From an uncultured Catenibacterium sp. (lineage in GTDB: Bacteria; Bacillota_I; Bacilli_A; Erysipelotrichales; Coprobacillaceae), in NCBI GenBank assembly GCA_900540685.1, contig UQGS01000001.1, positions 1-64,000 of the forward strand: a stretch of 64,000 nt of DNA. Direction: 5' to 3'. Below, one piece after another: positions 9,358-17,306 of this stretch. Numbering within the stretch: the first letter of the stretch is position 1; each line of letters opens with the position of its first letter. The notes under the pieces are model-generated. The model had not been told where the DNA came from. It saw only the letters and a program-made list of their open reading frames with translations, and did not search any database. Both the position numbers and the translations under genes were made by a program.

Positions 9358-10248
9358 TTACCTCATAGTTTTAGTGATACTTCCATTGTTTTTTAGTAGA
9401 GCTTCTTCACATTCTTTTTCATCTTTACCTGTTAAACCAGATAGAATCGCAATCTTTACATTGTAGTGACATTTAGTTAATAATCTGATTGATTCTTCTT
9501 CAGAACAATCTAAAGATTGTGAGACAATATTGATGGCTCTTGTTTTAAGTTTTTCATTGGTAGGCTGTAAATCAACCATGAGATTTTTATAGACCTTTCC
9601 TCTTTTAATCATGGCAGAAGTAGAAATCATATTTAAAATAAGTTTTTGGGCAGTACCTGCCTTCATTCTCGTAGAACCAGTAATGACTTCTGGACCTGTA
9701 ATGACTTCAATTGGATAGTGGGAGTATTTTGATATTTCTCCATTATGAACACAACAGATAGAAACTGTCTGGCATCCTAATGTGCGCGCATATTCAAGTC
9801 CGCCAATGACATAAGGTGTTCTGCCTGATGCTGCAATACCACATACAACATCTTTGTCTGTTAAGTGAATATTCTTTAAGTCCTCCACAGCAAGATCCTG
9901 AGAATCTTCTGCACCTTCTATAGCTTCTGTGAGCGCTTCTTTTCCACCTGCGATTAATCCCTGTACAAGTGTAGAATTCACACCATATGTAGGAGGACAT
10001 TCCGAAGCATCTAATACACCTAATCTACCTGATGTACCTGCACCAATATAAATCAATCGACCGCCTTTACACATCTGGTGATAAATACAATCAACCGCAA
10101 TTGATATTTGTGGTAGAACATCTTTTACAGCTAAAGCCACTTTCTGATCTTCATTATTAATAGTAGTAAGAATATCTATAGTAGACATTTCATCTATATG
10201 TAATGAATCAGGATTAGACTGCTCTGTATCTAATTGATTTAAGTTCAT
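9358..10248 (-). CDS. murQ: N-acetylmuramic acid 6-phosphate etherase
   Basis: Cleaves the lactyl ether of MurNAc 6-phosphate to give GlcNAc 6-phosphate and D-lactate, the key step of cell-wall sugar recycling. The 296 residues carry the SIS-domain motifs IYIGAGTSGRLGVLDASECPP and ITGSTRMKAGTAQK typical of MurQ. It is the first enzyme gene after the regulator and is followed closely by the kinase gene. Regulation by the upstream RpiR-type gene product is likely. Confidence 0.94.
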   Translation of the reverse strand: MNLNQLDTEQSNPDSLHIDEMSTIDILTTINNEDQKVALAVKDVLPQISIAVDCIYHQMCKGGRLIYIGAGTSGRLGVLDASECPPTYGVNSTLVQGLIAGGKEALTEAIEGAEDSQDLAVEDLKNIHLTDKDVVCGIAASGRTPYVIGGLEYARTLGCQTVSICCVHNGEISKYSHYPIEVITGPEVITGSTRMKAGTAQKLILNMISTSAMIKRGKVYKNLMVDLQPTNEKLKTRAINIVSQSLDCSEEESIRLLTKCHYNVKIAILSGLTGKDEKECEEALLKNNGSITKTMR

Positions 10249-10329
10249 TGTTGGTTCCTCCTTTCTATATCATTATAAGCGTGATGAAATCTCATTTCTA
10301 TAATAAAAGACCCATAGTGAAATATGAGT

Positions 10330-11163
10330 CTACTTTTTGAGTATAGAGACATTGTCTTTAGAATCTATGAGATTCTTTTTATGGTCTTCAAAGTTCTTTT
10401 TAAACACACCGTAATACAATAAATCAGTTATCACAAATGAAGAGATACGAGAAGAGATAGCACCTAGACGTAATTCTTTTTCTTCACTTGGTACTTTAAG
10501 TGAATAGTTACTAAGTTTAGAGATTGGATTAGGATTAATCTGTGTAATAGAGATAAATGATATTTGTTTTTCATGTAATACTTTAGCGATATCTACTAAA
10601 CCAGTGGTAGAACCTGAGTAACTGATAATAAGTGCTGCATCATTTTGATCCATGCTTTGGGTAAAAGTCATCTGTACATGTAAGTCAGGATTATATATCA
10701 CCTTCTTACCTATACGCATGAGCTTTTGATAGATATCTAAATCAATAACTGATGAACCACCTACACCAAAGAGATAGATAGTAGATGCATCGTTAAGTAA
10801 GTCTATAGATGCTTCTAGTGTATCTATGTTGATTAACTGATATGTTTTTAAGACTGTATTCATGTTTAGCCTACAGCCTTTTTCTACTAGTGTACCAATA
10901 TCATCATTTACATCAAAGATTAAATCTACTTCTTGTTTTTCTTCTTTTGTAGATTGGGCTAAGTTCATCTTTAGATCACTAAAGCCTTTAAAACCTATCT
11001 TCTTTGAGAAACGGATAATAGCAGCCGCAGAGGTATTTGTCTTCTCACCTAGTACTTGTGCAGAATCCTGTAAAACATCATTTTCTAGTATGTATTCAGC
11101 TATGAGTTTTTCTGTAGGTGTATAGCTATCATTGTATTCTTTAATTCTTAAGTATGCATTCAT
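10330..11163 (-). CDS. murR: MurR/RpiR family transcriptional regulator of MurNAc genes
   Basis: N-terminal RpiR helix-turn-helix (TSAAAIIRFSKKIGFKGFSD) followed by a SIS sugar-phosphate-binding domain (FGVGGSSVIDLD, IISYSGSTTGLV). The start at 11163 is chosen because it has a textbook site, CGGAGGTGATCCT, before ATG; the longer open frame upstream has no such signal and reads through the promoter. It most likely senses MurNAc 6-phosphate and controls murQ and murK downstream. A clear paralogue lies at 41277-42110. Two broken copies of its 5' end lie at 12241-12468 and 13090-13348. Confidence 0.88.
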   Translation of the reverse strand: MNAYLRIKEYNDSYTPTEKLIAEYILENDVLQDSAQVLGEKTNTSAAAIIRFSKKIGFKGFSDLKMNLAQSTKEEKQEVDLIFDVNDDIGTLVEKGCRLNMNTVLKTYQLINIDTLEASIDLLNDASTIYLFGVGGSSVIDLDIYQKLMRIGKKVIYNPDLHVQMTFTQSMDQNDAALIISYSGSTTGLVDIAKVLHEKQISFISITQINPNPISKLSNYSLKVPSEEKELRLGAISSRISSFVITDLLYYGVFKKNFEDHKKNLIDSKDNVSILKK

Positions 11164-11222
11164 AGGATCACCTCCGATTAATCCTATTATAGCATATGCA
11201 AAGAGTTGTTTTGTATATAAAA

Positions 11223-11246
11223 ATATCCCCTGAAGAGGGGATTGGA
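11223..11246 (-). terminator. Hairpin upstream of murR (terminator-like)
   Basis: ATCCCC pairs with GGGGAT and is followed on the minus strand by ATTTTTATA. The same hairpin recurs in both degenerate copies, so it belongs to the duplicated unit. Confidence 0.55.
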
Positions 11247-11425
11247 AATCATGAGGTTTCCGCATTTATCATTTTATAGAAAACGTGAACTTATTTATGA
11301 AGAATATAGGAAAGCATCATAAGTGAATTGTTCACATCATTTTATTCAATGCTTAAGAAGATTACCAAGATTCAATCTATTTCATTGTCCTTCTTATGAT
11401 TTTTTTGTTCATTATTCTTATTAAA

Positions 11426-11980
11426 TTATATTTTTCCTTCAAGATTTAAATATATCACTTTGCCGTAAAATATAATTCTTTTTACCTTTATGTTTTTTAA
11501 CTTTTTTCCTCTATTCTTACCCTTTAACATTTTATTCCAATATTCATCTATTTCTTTATTAGTTAAACTATCGTCAAATACCTTTGAATAGTTTATGAAT
11601 TGTTCTTTGATATCGTCATTAGTCACACTATCGGAATGATTTAGAACAGCAACTGCCATTTTATTCCCAAACATGTTTTTACGTTGTATCCATATTTCTA
11701 ATTTCTCGTTTGATATATCAACTATACTAGGCGAATCTTTTCCTTCAAGTTTTTTCATACTTACCATATCACTAGTAATATCTGGATCATTAATTTCGTT
11801 ATATTTATTCAAAAAAGAATTAATACTTTCATCTTTTTTATAAATCAACTTTTCTTTTACCTTTTTCTTAAATCCAAAGAAACTATTTTCTAATATGTCT
11901 TTAGTTGTACTTTTTGATTTATTTGTTGTACCACAACTTACTAATACCAAGCAAAGAAGCAGTATGATTATTCTTTTCAC
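11426..11980 (-). CDS. Small lipoprotein, unknown function
   Basis: GTG at 11980 is the likely start: GGGAG lies seven bases upstream and the signal peptide then begins directly, ending in the lipobox LVSC. The mature part is about 165 residues, rich in Lys and Asn, without recognised motifs. Its base composition is more AT-rich than the mur genes. Its upstream neighbour is a rhomboid remnant, so the surroundings look like an accessory or decaying region. Confidence 0.6.
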   Translation of the reverse strand: MKRIIILLLCLVLVSCGTTNKSKSTTKDILENSFFGFKKKVKEKLIYKKDESINSFLNKYNEINDPDITSDMVSMKKLEGKDSPSIVDISNEKLEIWIQRKNMFGNKMAVAVLNHSDSVTNDDIKEQFINYSKVFDDSLTNKEIDEYWNKMLKGKNRGKKLKNIKVKRIIFYGKVIYLNLEGKI

Positions 11981-12019
11981 ATTAACACTCCCATTCACTT
12001 TACATTGCACTAAACATTA

Positions 12020-12226
12020 CTATTTGTTAAATCCGTATTTTGATTTCACATTTATACCATATCCAATAATTGCACCAACTATACCACCGACAATATGTGT
12101 CATATTTGAAATATTATTCTGAACCGCAATACCTTCATATACCTGCTGCCCAATAAAAATAGCTGCAACCAATATAAATGTAAAAGGAATTTCTCCTTCT
12201 CTAAAATCTGTAAATGAAGCATGCAT
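12020..12226 (-). pseudogene. Rhomboid protease, C-terminal remnant
   Basis: The 68-residue frame ends like a rhomboid-family intramembrane protease: a hydrophobic segment, then NMTHIVGGIVGAIIGYG, which fits the last transmembrane helix with the catalytic His. The Ser-containing GxSG helix and the rest of the N-terminal part are missing. The upstream edge is directly next to a degenerate copy of murR 5' sequence, so truncation by that rearrangement is likely. Confidence 0.6.
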
Positions 12227-12240
12227 TATAAATGCAAATA

Positions 12241-12468
12241 CTACTTCACTCTACTTCTTGTGGTTTTTCTTCTTTAGTAGATTGAGAAACGGATATTAGC
12301 TGTTGCAGAATCTTGTAAGATATAGTCAGCTATTAGATTTTCTGTAAAGGTATAGCTATCTATTCTTAAGTATGCATTCATAGGATTACCACCGATTAAC
12401 TATATTATAACATATGAAAAGAATTGTTTTGAATATGAAAATATCCCCTGAAGAGGGGATTGAGAACT
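12241..12468 (-). repeat. Degenerate copy A of the murR 5' region
   Basis: This stretch repeats, with deletions and substitutions, the sequence from inside murR through its start codon, ribosome binding site, promoter area and upstream hairpin (10926-11246). Matching blocks include TTCTTAAGTATGCATTCATA and ATATCCCCTGAAGAGGGGAT. The coding frame is destroyed. Deletions inside the coding part are shared with copy B. Confidence 0.85.
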
Positions 12469-12490
12469 ATTTTAAATAATCTTAATTACA

Positions 12491-13078
12491 TTACTCATCA
12501 TCTATCAAATTAAAACTATTGAGCATTTTATGTTTTACTTTCTTAGCCATACCTGGATCTAACTTATTCAAAAACATTTCAAAATCAATTTGTGATTTTG
12601 TTTTTATTTCTTTTAATTTTTTAGCATCCGCAATCTTTCTTTTTGCTTCACTTTTAGGATATCCACCACCAAATGGTTCTGAAAATAATGCTTGGATTGT
12701 TTTCTCTAAATTCTTTTCACCTGTATATGTATATTCTTCTCCAAGAGGTAAAGATACTACATTTCCGTTATTGATCTGTGCAAATAAATAAGCATCTTTC
12801 GCAGTTGGAACATACCCACATAAAACACCAGGCATACTATTACAAGCAAGCATCATCCCTTGCCCTGAAGAACATCCAGTTACCACAAAATCAACTATAT
12901 GGCTGTTTATAAGCATTCCAATCAACAACGCAATCTCAACATAAGTATAGTTTTCATCTTCATCTACAAAACATCCAAAATTAATAACTTCTGCATCTTT
13001 TGCATATTTCTTTGTATATTTATAAAGCATCTCATTTTTTGATACTTGTGAACTTGCTTGTACTACTGCTATCTTCAT
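12491..13078 (-). CDS. RpiB/LacA/LacB family sugar-phosphate isomerase
   Basis: A 195-residue protein with the RpiB-type beginning MKIAVVQASSQ and the active-site region VTGCSSGQGMMLACN, where Cys and Ser sit as in ribose 5-phosphate isomerase B and the galactose 6-phosphate isomerase subunits. It probably interconverts an aldose and a ketose phosphate. GGAGGAATATCA precedes the start. It is framed by two degenerate murR 5' copies, so it may have arrived with them. The C-terminal tail is longer than in typical RpiB. Confidence 0.78.
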   Translation of the reverse strand: MKIAVVQASSQVSKNEMLYKYTKKYAKDAEVINFGCFVDEDENYTYVEIALLIGMLINSHIVDFVVTGCSSGQGMMLACNSMPGVLCGYVPTAKDAYLFAQINNGNVVSLPLGEEYTYTGEKNLEKTIQALFSEPFGGGYPKSEAKRKIADAKKLKEIKTKSQIDFEMFLNKLDPGMAKKVKHKMLNSFNLIDDE

Positions 13079-13089
13079 TGATATTCCTC

Positions 13090-13348
13090 CAATAGTGTAT
13101 CTATGTTTATAAGACTGTATTCATATTTAATCTGCTTTTTGCATCTTTAGATCACTAAGCCCTTAAAACCTGTTCTCTTTGAGAAACGTATATTAACTGT
13201 TGCAGAATCTTGTAGGATATAGTCAGCCATTAGCTTTTCTGTAAGAGTATAGCTATCAATCTTAAGTATGCATTCATAGGATTAACACCATTATAGCATA
13301 TAAGAAGAATTGTTATGTATATGGAAATATCCCCTAAGCAGGGGTTAC
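13090..13348 (-). repeat. Degenerate copy B of the murR 5' region
   Basis: A second broken copy, matching murR from about 10816 outward to the upstream hairpin. It begins 12 bases upstream of the RpiB-like start codon. It shares with copy A the same internal deletions (both read CTGTTGCAGAATCTTGTA then GATATAGTCAGC), so the two copies descend from one damaged ancestor. Confidence 0.82.
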
Positions 13349-13428
13349 TTAATCTGAATAAAAATTGAAAGAGAAAACAAATTTTACCCTAAAAAAAGTG
13401 CATAAAGCCCCTTTCCCCAAATGGAAGG

Positions 13429-14721
13429 CTATTCTATTTGAGGTGAGTTCGTAGATTCTTTTCTGATGAGTTGTAGAATCTCTGCTTCAGATAAGCCGGT
13501 GCGGCTGAGCTGATTGAAGGCATTTCGTAAATTATTTTTAACGTATTCGATTCGCTGCTTCTTTGTTGTTTCAACATCTGCCATGTCTGTTGGGTTAAAT
13601 ACTTCACCGGTTTTTAAAAGGTGATAGACAGCAGTAAGTATTTTTCTTGCAATCGCAATGATAGCTCGCTTCTTACCGCGTCTTTTAGATATCTTTTTAA
13701 ATTTGGCTGCATAGTAATCGCAGTTCTTATCTTTTACGGCAGCATGTGCAACCTGAACAAGACAAGGCTTAAGATAAACACCAGCTTTTGAAACTTTAAC
13801 CGATTTCTTTTTGCCAGCTGATTCATTACATCCAGGAGCTAATCCAGCCCATGAAGCAAGTTTACGATGAGAGGACCACTGAGACATATCGGTGCCGATT
13901 TCAGAGATAATGGTAATAGCAGATTTTCTATTGATTCCTGGTATTGTACAAAGAATCTGTATGTATTCTTCGTAGTTGGCAACCATCAAGTCAATATGGT
14001 GCTGTATTTCATCAAGAAGAGAATCAAGATATTCCATATGTTTCTGAACGATTTTAATTCTGTCCTTTTGAAACTGATTTAGTTGAATACCATCAACAGC
14101 ACTAAGGATGTCTTCATGAGATGCTTTACAACCGGCATGAACTTTAGAAAGAATATCTTCACTTGTATATGGATCATTTGATAAAATAGTATCGACAATA
14201 GCGGAAGCAGATTTACCAAAGATATCAGAAAAAACAATATCAAGTTTACAGTTTCCAGTAGTCAAAGCGTTTTGGAAACGATTCTTTTCAGAAGAACGCA
14301 TATTGACAAGTTTATACTGATAGCGGGTAAATTCCCTGAGGACGCGGATATCCTTTTCAGGGATATAGCTGGATCTGACAATACCGAATTTAAAGAGGTC
14401 GGCAATCCATTTGGCATCCTTATTGTCATCCTTCTCACCTTTGATAGCCTTGACCCATTTAGGATTGGCAACAACGACATTAGAAATATGGCCTTCTAAT
14501 GCATTGTATACAGGGATATAGTACTTGCCGGTTGATTCCATGCATACATTTTGACAGTTGTTTTCAATAAGCCAATTCTTGAATTGAATGAGTTGGTTAT
14601 TGAAGGTTGAGAATCTTTTTTTAATGTACTTGGGTTTGACGGATTCAGAGATGCAGATAACAGCAACAATGAAAGATTTGTGCACGTCAACACCACAAGA
14701 TCTAGGGTAAACAATCTCCAT
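13429..14721 (-). CDS. IS110 family transposase (DEDD recombinase)
   Basis: The N-terminal DEDD domain opens with GVDVHKSFIVAV and contains MESTGKYYIPVY; the C-terminal Transposase_20 domain has IPGINRKSAITIISEIG and a serine-containing LASWAGLAPGCNESAGKKK, where the catalytic Ser lies. At 430 residues it appears intact. ATAAGGAG lies upstream of ATG 14721. IS110 elements use a structured bridge RNA from the non-coding end to choose target and donor. The element sits between the murR-derived repeats and CRISPR array 1. Confidence 0.92.
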   Translation of the reverse strand: MEIVYPRSCGVDVHKSFIVAVICISESVKPKYIKKRFSTFNNQLIQFKNWLIENNCQNVCMESTGKYYIPVYNALEGHISNVVVANPKWVKAIKGEKDDNKDAKWIADLFKFGIVRSSYIPEKDIRVLREFTRYQYKLVNMRSSEKNRFQNALTTGNCKLDIVFSDIFGKSASAIVDTILSNDPYTSEDILSKVHAGCKASHEDILSAVDGIQLNQFQKDRIKIVQKHMEYLDSLLDEIQHHIDLMVANYEEYIQILCTIPGINRKSAITIISEIGTDMSQWSSHRKLASWAGLAPGCNESAGKKKSVKVSKAGVYLKPCLVQVAHAAVKDKNCDYYAAKFKKISKRRGKKRAIIAIARKILTAVYHLLKTGEVFNPTDMADVETTKKQRIEYVKNNLRNAFNQLSRTGLSEAEILQLIRKESTNSPQIE

Positions 14722-15083
14722 AAATAAAAGGCTCCTTATAAGAATATAGAGAAGGAGCTCAGTGACTGACTGATCAACACTAAAAGATTAAACTCAAGTC
14801 AATGATTAATCTGCAGACTTAAAAGACATACTCATGTGTGCTTGAAAAGATCAGCCTTGCACTGGTTATTATACTGTTTTGACTTGAACGAGTTGCAAGA
14901 ATCTACAACTCACCCCACCGTGCTTTGTAGTGTAAGACTCCTTCAATTAAAATATAAAATAAGATGCCTGCACAAACAAGAATTATTCATTTCTATGTGT
15001 GCCTTGGAGCTGCAGGCGGAAAGGAATGTGAGGTTATTATGAACGATTTTTGATCTGAATGCACTACAGCTCTCAGAGAAGAG
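14722..15083 (-). ncRNA. IS110 upstream non-coding end, candidate bridge RNA region
   Basis: This 360-base stretch upstream of the IS110 transposase holds no gene. In IS110-group elements the bridge RNA is encoded in this position, just before the recombinase gene. The segment nearest the gene (about 14722-14960) is therefore the candidate. Inverted segments occur, for example GCCTGCA and TGCAGGC around 14965-15017. The exact element end was not resolved; CRISPR array 1 begins at 15084. Confidence 0.4.
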
Positions 15084-15484
15084 ATTTCCGTCCCCAACAG
15101 GGGTTAACTATTATGAATTATTTGAAGCACTCTATGGCGATGACTATGAAGTCATTGACACAAGTTTTCGTCCCCAACAGGGGTTAACTATTATGAATCA
15201 AATATGACAACAAAGAAGGTTACAACAACAGTTTCCGTCCCTAACAGGGGTTAACTATTATGAATAAAGTCATGGTATAACATTAGAAAAATTGGATGAA
15301 GTTTCCGTCCCCAACAGGGGTTAACTATTATGAATCAAAAGAAAGGCTTAAAGGAATTAGGAAAAATCTTGTTTCCGTCCCCAACAGGGGTTAACTATTA
15401 TGAATATTTCCATGGTTCTTACTGGCAATAACTGGAACTCAGCAGAAGTGTTTCCGTCCCCAACAGGGGTTAACTATTATGAAT
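15084..15484 (-). CRISPR. CRISPR array 1 (6 repeats, no leader)
   Basis: Six 35-base repeats start at 15084, 15164, 15231, 15301, 15371 and 15450; they begin GTTTCCGTCCCC and end AACTATTATGAAT on the plus strand. Spacers are 45, 32, 35, 35 and 44 bases. Read on the minus strand the repeat has a CCCC-TGTT-GGGG hairpin followed by ACGGAAAC, a typical 8-base type III handle, so crRNA transcription is minus. The repeat at 15084 has a changed terminal base and is the trailer end. The 15164 and 15231 repeats carry point changes. The leader side runs directly into a truncated gene. Confidence 0.95.
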
Positions 15485-15737
15485 CTTCCGGTTCAACAGC
15501 AACCTCGACTTTGTCTCCCTTTGCATGAGTTGCAGGTTCCTGTGTCTTGTTTCCATCGGTTACAAAAGAGGTCGTCCCATTTTGCGTCTGGCTAAGTGTC
15601 GCTACATAGTCCTGAGCAATCTCGCTCTCAATCCCTGATTCTTCCGCATAAACGACAGAGATAGGAACTGCTGAGGAGAATGCCATCAGAAAAGAAAGCG
15701 TCGAAGCCACACTTCTTTTTAAGATAGTTTTCTTCAA
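15477..15737 (-). pseudogene. Truncated secreted/surface protein, N-terminal fragment
   Basis: The reading frame starts with a clear Sec signal peptide (LSFLMAFSSAVPISVVYA) after AAAGGAG and continues 50 residues as the start of an extracellular domain. It then runs into the last CRISPR repeat, which supplies the stop codon. Such signal peptides are common on surface proteins of integrative elements. GC content looks higher than in neighbours. It is a fragment joined to the array, and its promoter could now drive the array. Confidence 0.65.
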
Positions 15738-15977
15738 TTGGAATACTCCTTTCTTTTTAGAACTTTTAGTTCTTTGATATCTTACACATCAGCAGTAGAG
15801 CATTGTAGCGGATGATTTCTACATTGGACTTAAGCCAATGGAAAGACCGAAAATTGTTTTCGACCGGTTATCCCTTTCCGGTCTATTTTTGGTACGATAA
15901 AAACAGTACCGATTATAATATGTAAGAAAAACATTTTTAAACTCGTTCGATTGCACTAAAAATCGGAGACTTTTTTA

Positions 15978-17212
15978 TTTTTTGTCGCTCAATTTAAGAA
16001 AAGTGTTGCTATAGGCTATCTTATTCAGCAAAAATACCATAACGATACTCGTAATACGCTTCCTTAAGTGAAATAGGCATAGGTGTAGCTCTTACCATTT
16101 CATTACTGAAAGCTTCGGTATCTATAATCATTCTAAGGATCTCAGAAGCCATTTCCTCTTTCTTGAACTTATAGTTAGCCTGCTTCTTGAGAAGCAGGAA
16201 ATCTAGATACCCCTGTATGTATCTGGTTCCAACGCCTCTTGTTGTCTGTATCATTGAGCTTACTTCTGTCATCATCTGATTGACAGCACCTAATGATTTA
16301 CCATCATCAGTAAGATATTTCTTCTCTATAGGAGATGTTTTAATCTTATTGTTTACTGCTTCAAGATAGTTGGCAAACTGCTGTATGCTTGCCTTTGAAT
16401 CTGATATGAACTCTTTCACATCTTCAAAGTAGTCTTCATTCGCTTTATATTTATCGAATGATTCACTTCCAAGACCTGATACCTGCATCATCATATGATC
16501 ATTTTCATCTGTAACACATACAATGGCAACCTTATGATGAGATATTCCTCTATATGCAGCCTGTTTACCTCTTTTCTTTGAGTATCTGGGCATATTCTGA
16601 GGGCGTGTTCCCTTTAGGTTGATACTTTTATACTGTGTATCTATTTCAACTTCACCAGATAATTTCTGATGACCCATGATTTCAGATGCTGCATGATAAA
16701 GTTTATGACGCATATAGAAGCAGGTTGTCTTGCTTGTTCCTAAGATGTGAGCTTCATTATCTAGAGTCATTTTATATAGCTCTAGTTCAATGAAGTGACG
16801 CCACTGGTCTAGAGTGAAGTGAGACCAGTAAAATAAGGTATTGGTTCTATCACCAAAGGATTTGTGACAGTCAAGACAGATATATCTCTGGTGACCGTTC
16901 TTATCCTTTCCATTCTTCTTGAAATGAACTGAACCACAGAAAGGGCATGCCTTATGAGATGGATCAATATCTTCATCATTCTGTTCATATAATGATTCAA
17001 TAAGCTTGTTTACATAATCCTTATCCTTAGATCTTAAATAGTTTTTTACCTGGTTTTCAGTTATCATAGCACTCACCTAACCTTTTAAGATTATTTTACA
17101 ACTATTCAAAAAATCATGACTTGAGTTAGAGTGCTATAAAGTAGAAAATTAGGCGTTAAGTTAAATTTAATGATCTAGTAGCAACATTTTTCATAAACTG
17201 AGCGTTTTTTGT
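15978..17212. mobile_element. IS1595-type insertion sequence with intact ends and 8-bp target duplication
   Basis: The element spans 15986-17204 (1219 bp). Its two ends form 26-base inverted repeats with three mismatches, starting CGCTCAATTTAAG on the left and CGCTCAGTTTATG on the right (reverse complement). Both sides are bounded by the same eight bases TTTTTTGT (15978-15985 and 17205-17212), a target site duplication of the length expected for IS1595. The single transposase gene inside is complete, so the element may be active. Confidence 0.9.
16021..17067 (-). CDS. IS1595 family transposase with N-terminal zinc ribbon
   Basis: The N-terminal zinc ribbon uses C-x2-C (CPFCGS) and C-x2-C (CLDCHK), as in the IS1595/ISXO2-like families; the catalytic domain follows with EIDTQYKS and the His-rich HHKVAIVCVTDEND region. 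About 348 residues. ATG 17067 is preferred, with AGGTGAG upstream; a GTG nine bases earlier is possible. The gene fills the element bounded by the inverted repeats described for the mobile element. Confidence 0.88.
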   Translation of the reverse strand: MITENQVKNYLRSKDKDYVNKLIESLYEQNDEDIDPSHKACPFCGSVHFKKNGKDKNGHQRYICLDCHKSFGDRTNTLFYWSHFTLDQWRHFIELELYKMTLDNEAHILGTSKTTCFYMRHKLYHAASEIMGHQKLSGEVEIDTQYKSINLKGTRPQNMPRYSKKRGKQAAYRGISHHKVAIVCVTDENDHMMMQVSGLGSESFDKYKANEDYFEDVKEFISDSKASIQQFANYLEAVNNKIKTSPIEKKYLTDDGKSLGAVNQMMTEVSSMIQTTRGVGTRYIQGYLDFLLLKKQANYKFKKEEMASEILRMIIDTEAFSNEMVRATPMPISLKEAYYEYRYGIFAE

Positions 17213-17306
17213 TTGTAATTGAATCATCACAAGAAAAAATAGGCAAAAAATAGATCCAACCATCTATGATCGAGTCTATCCATTTCTTATTTAAACTAGG
17301 ACAATA

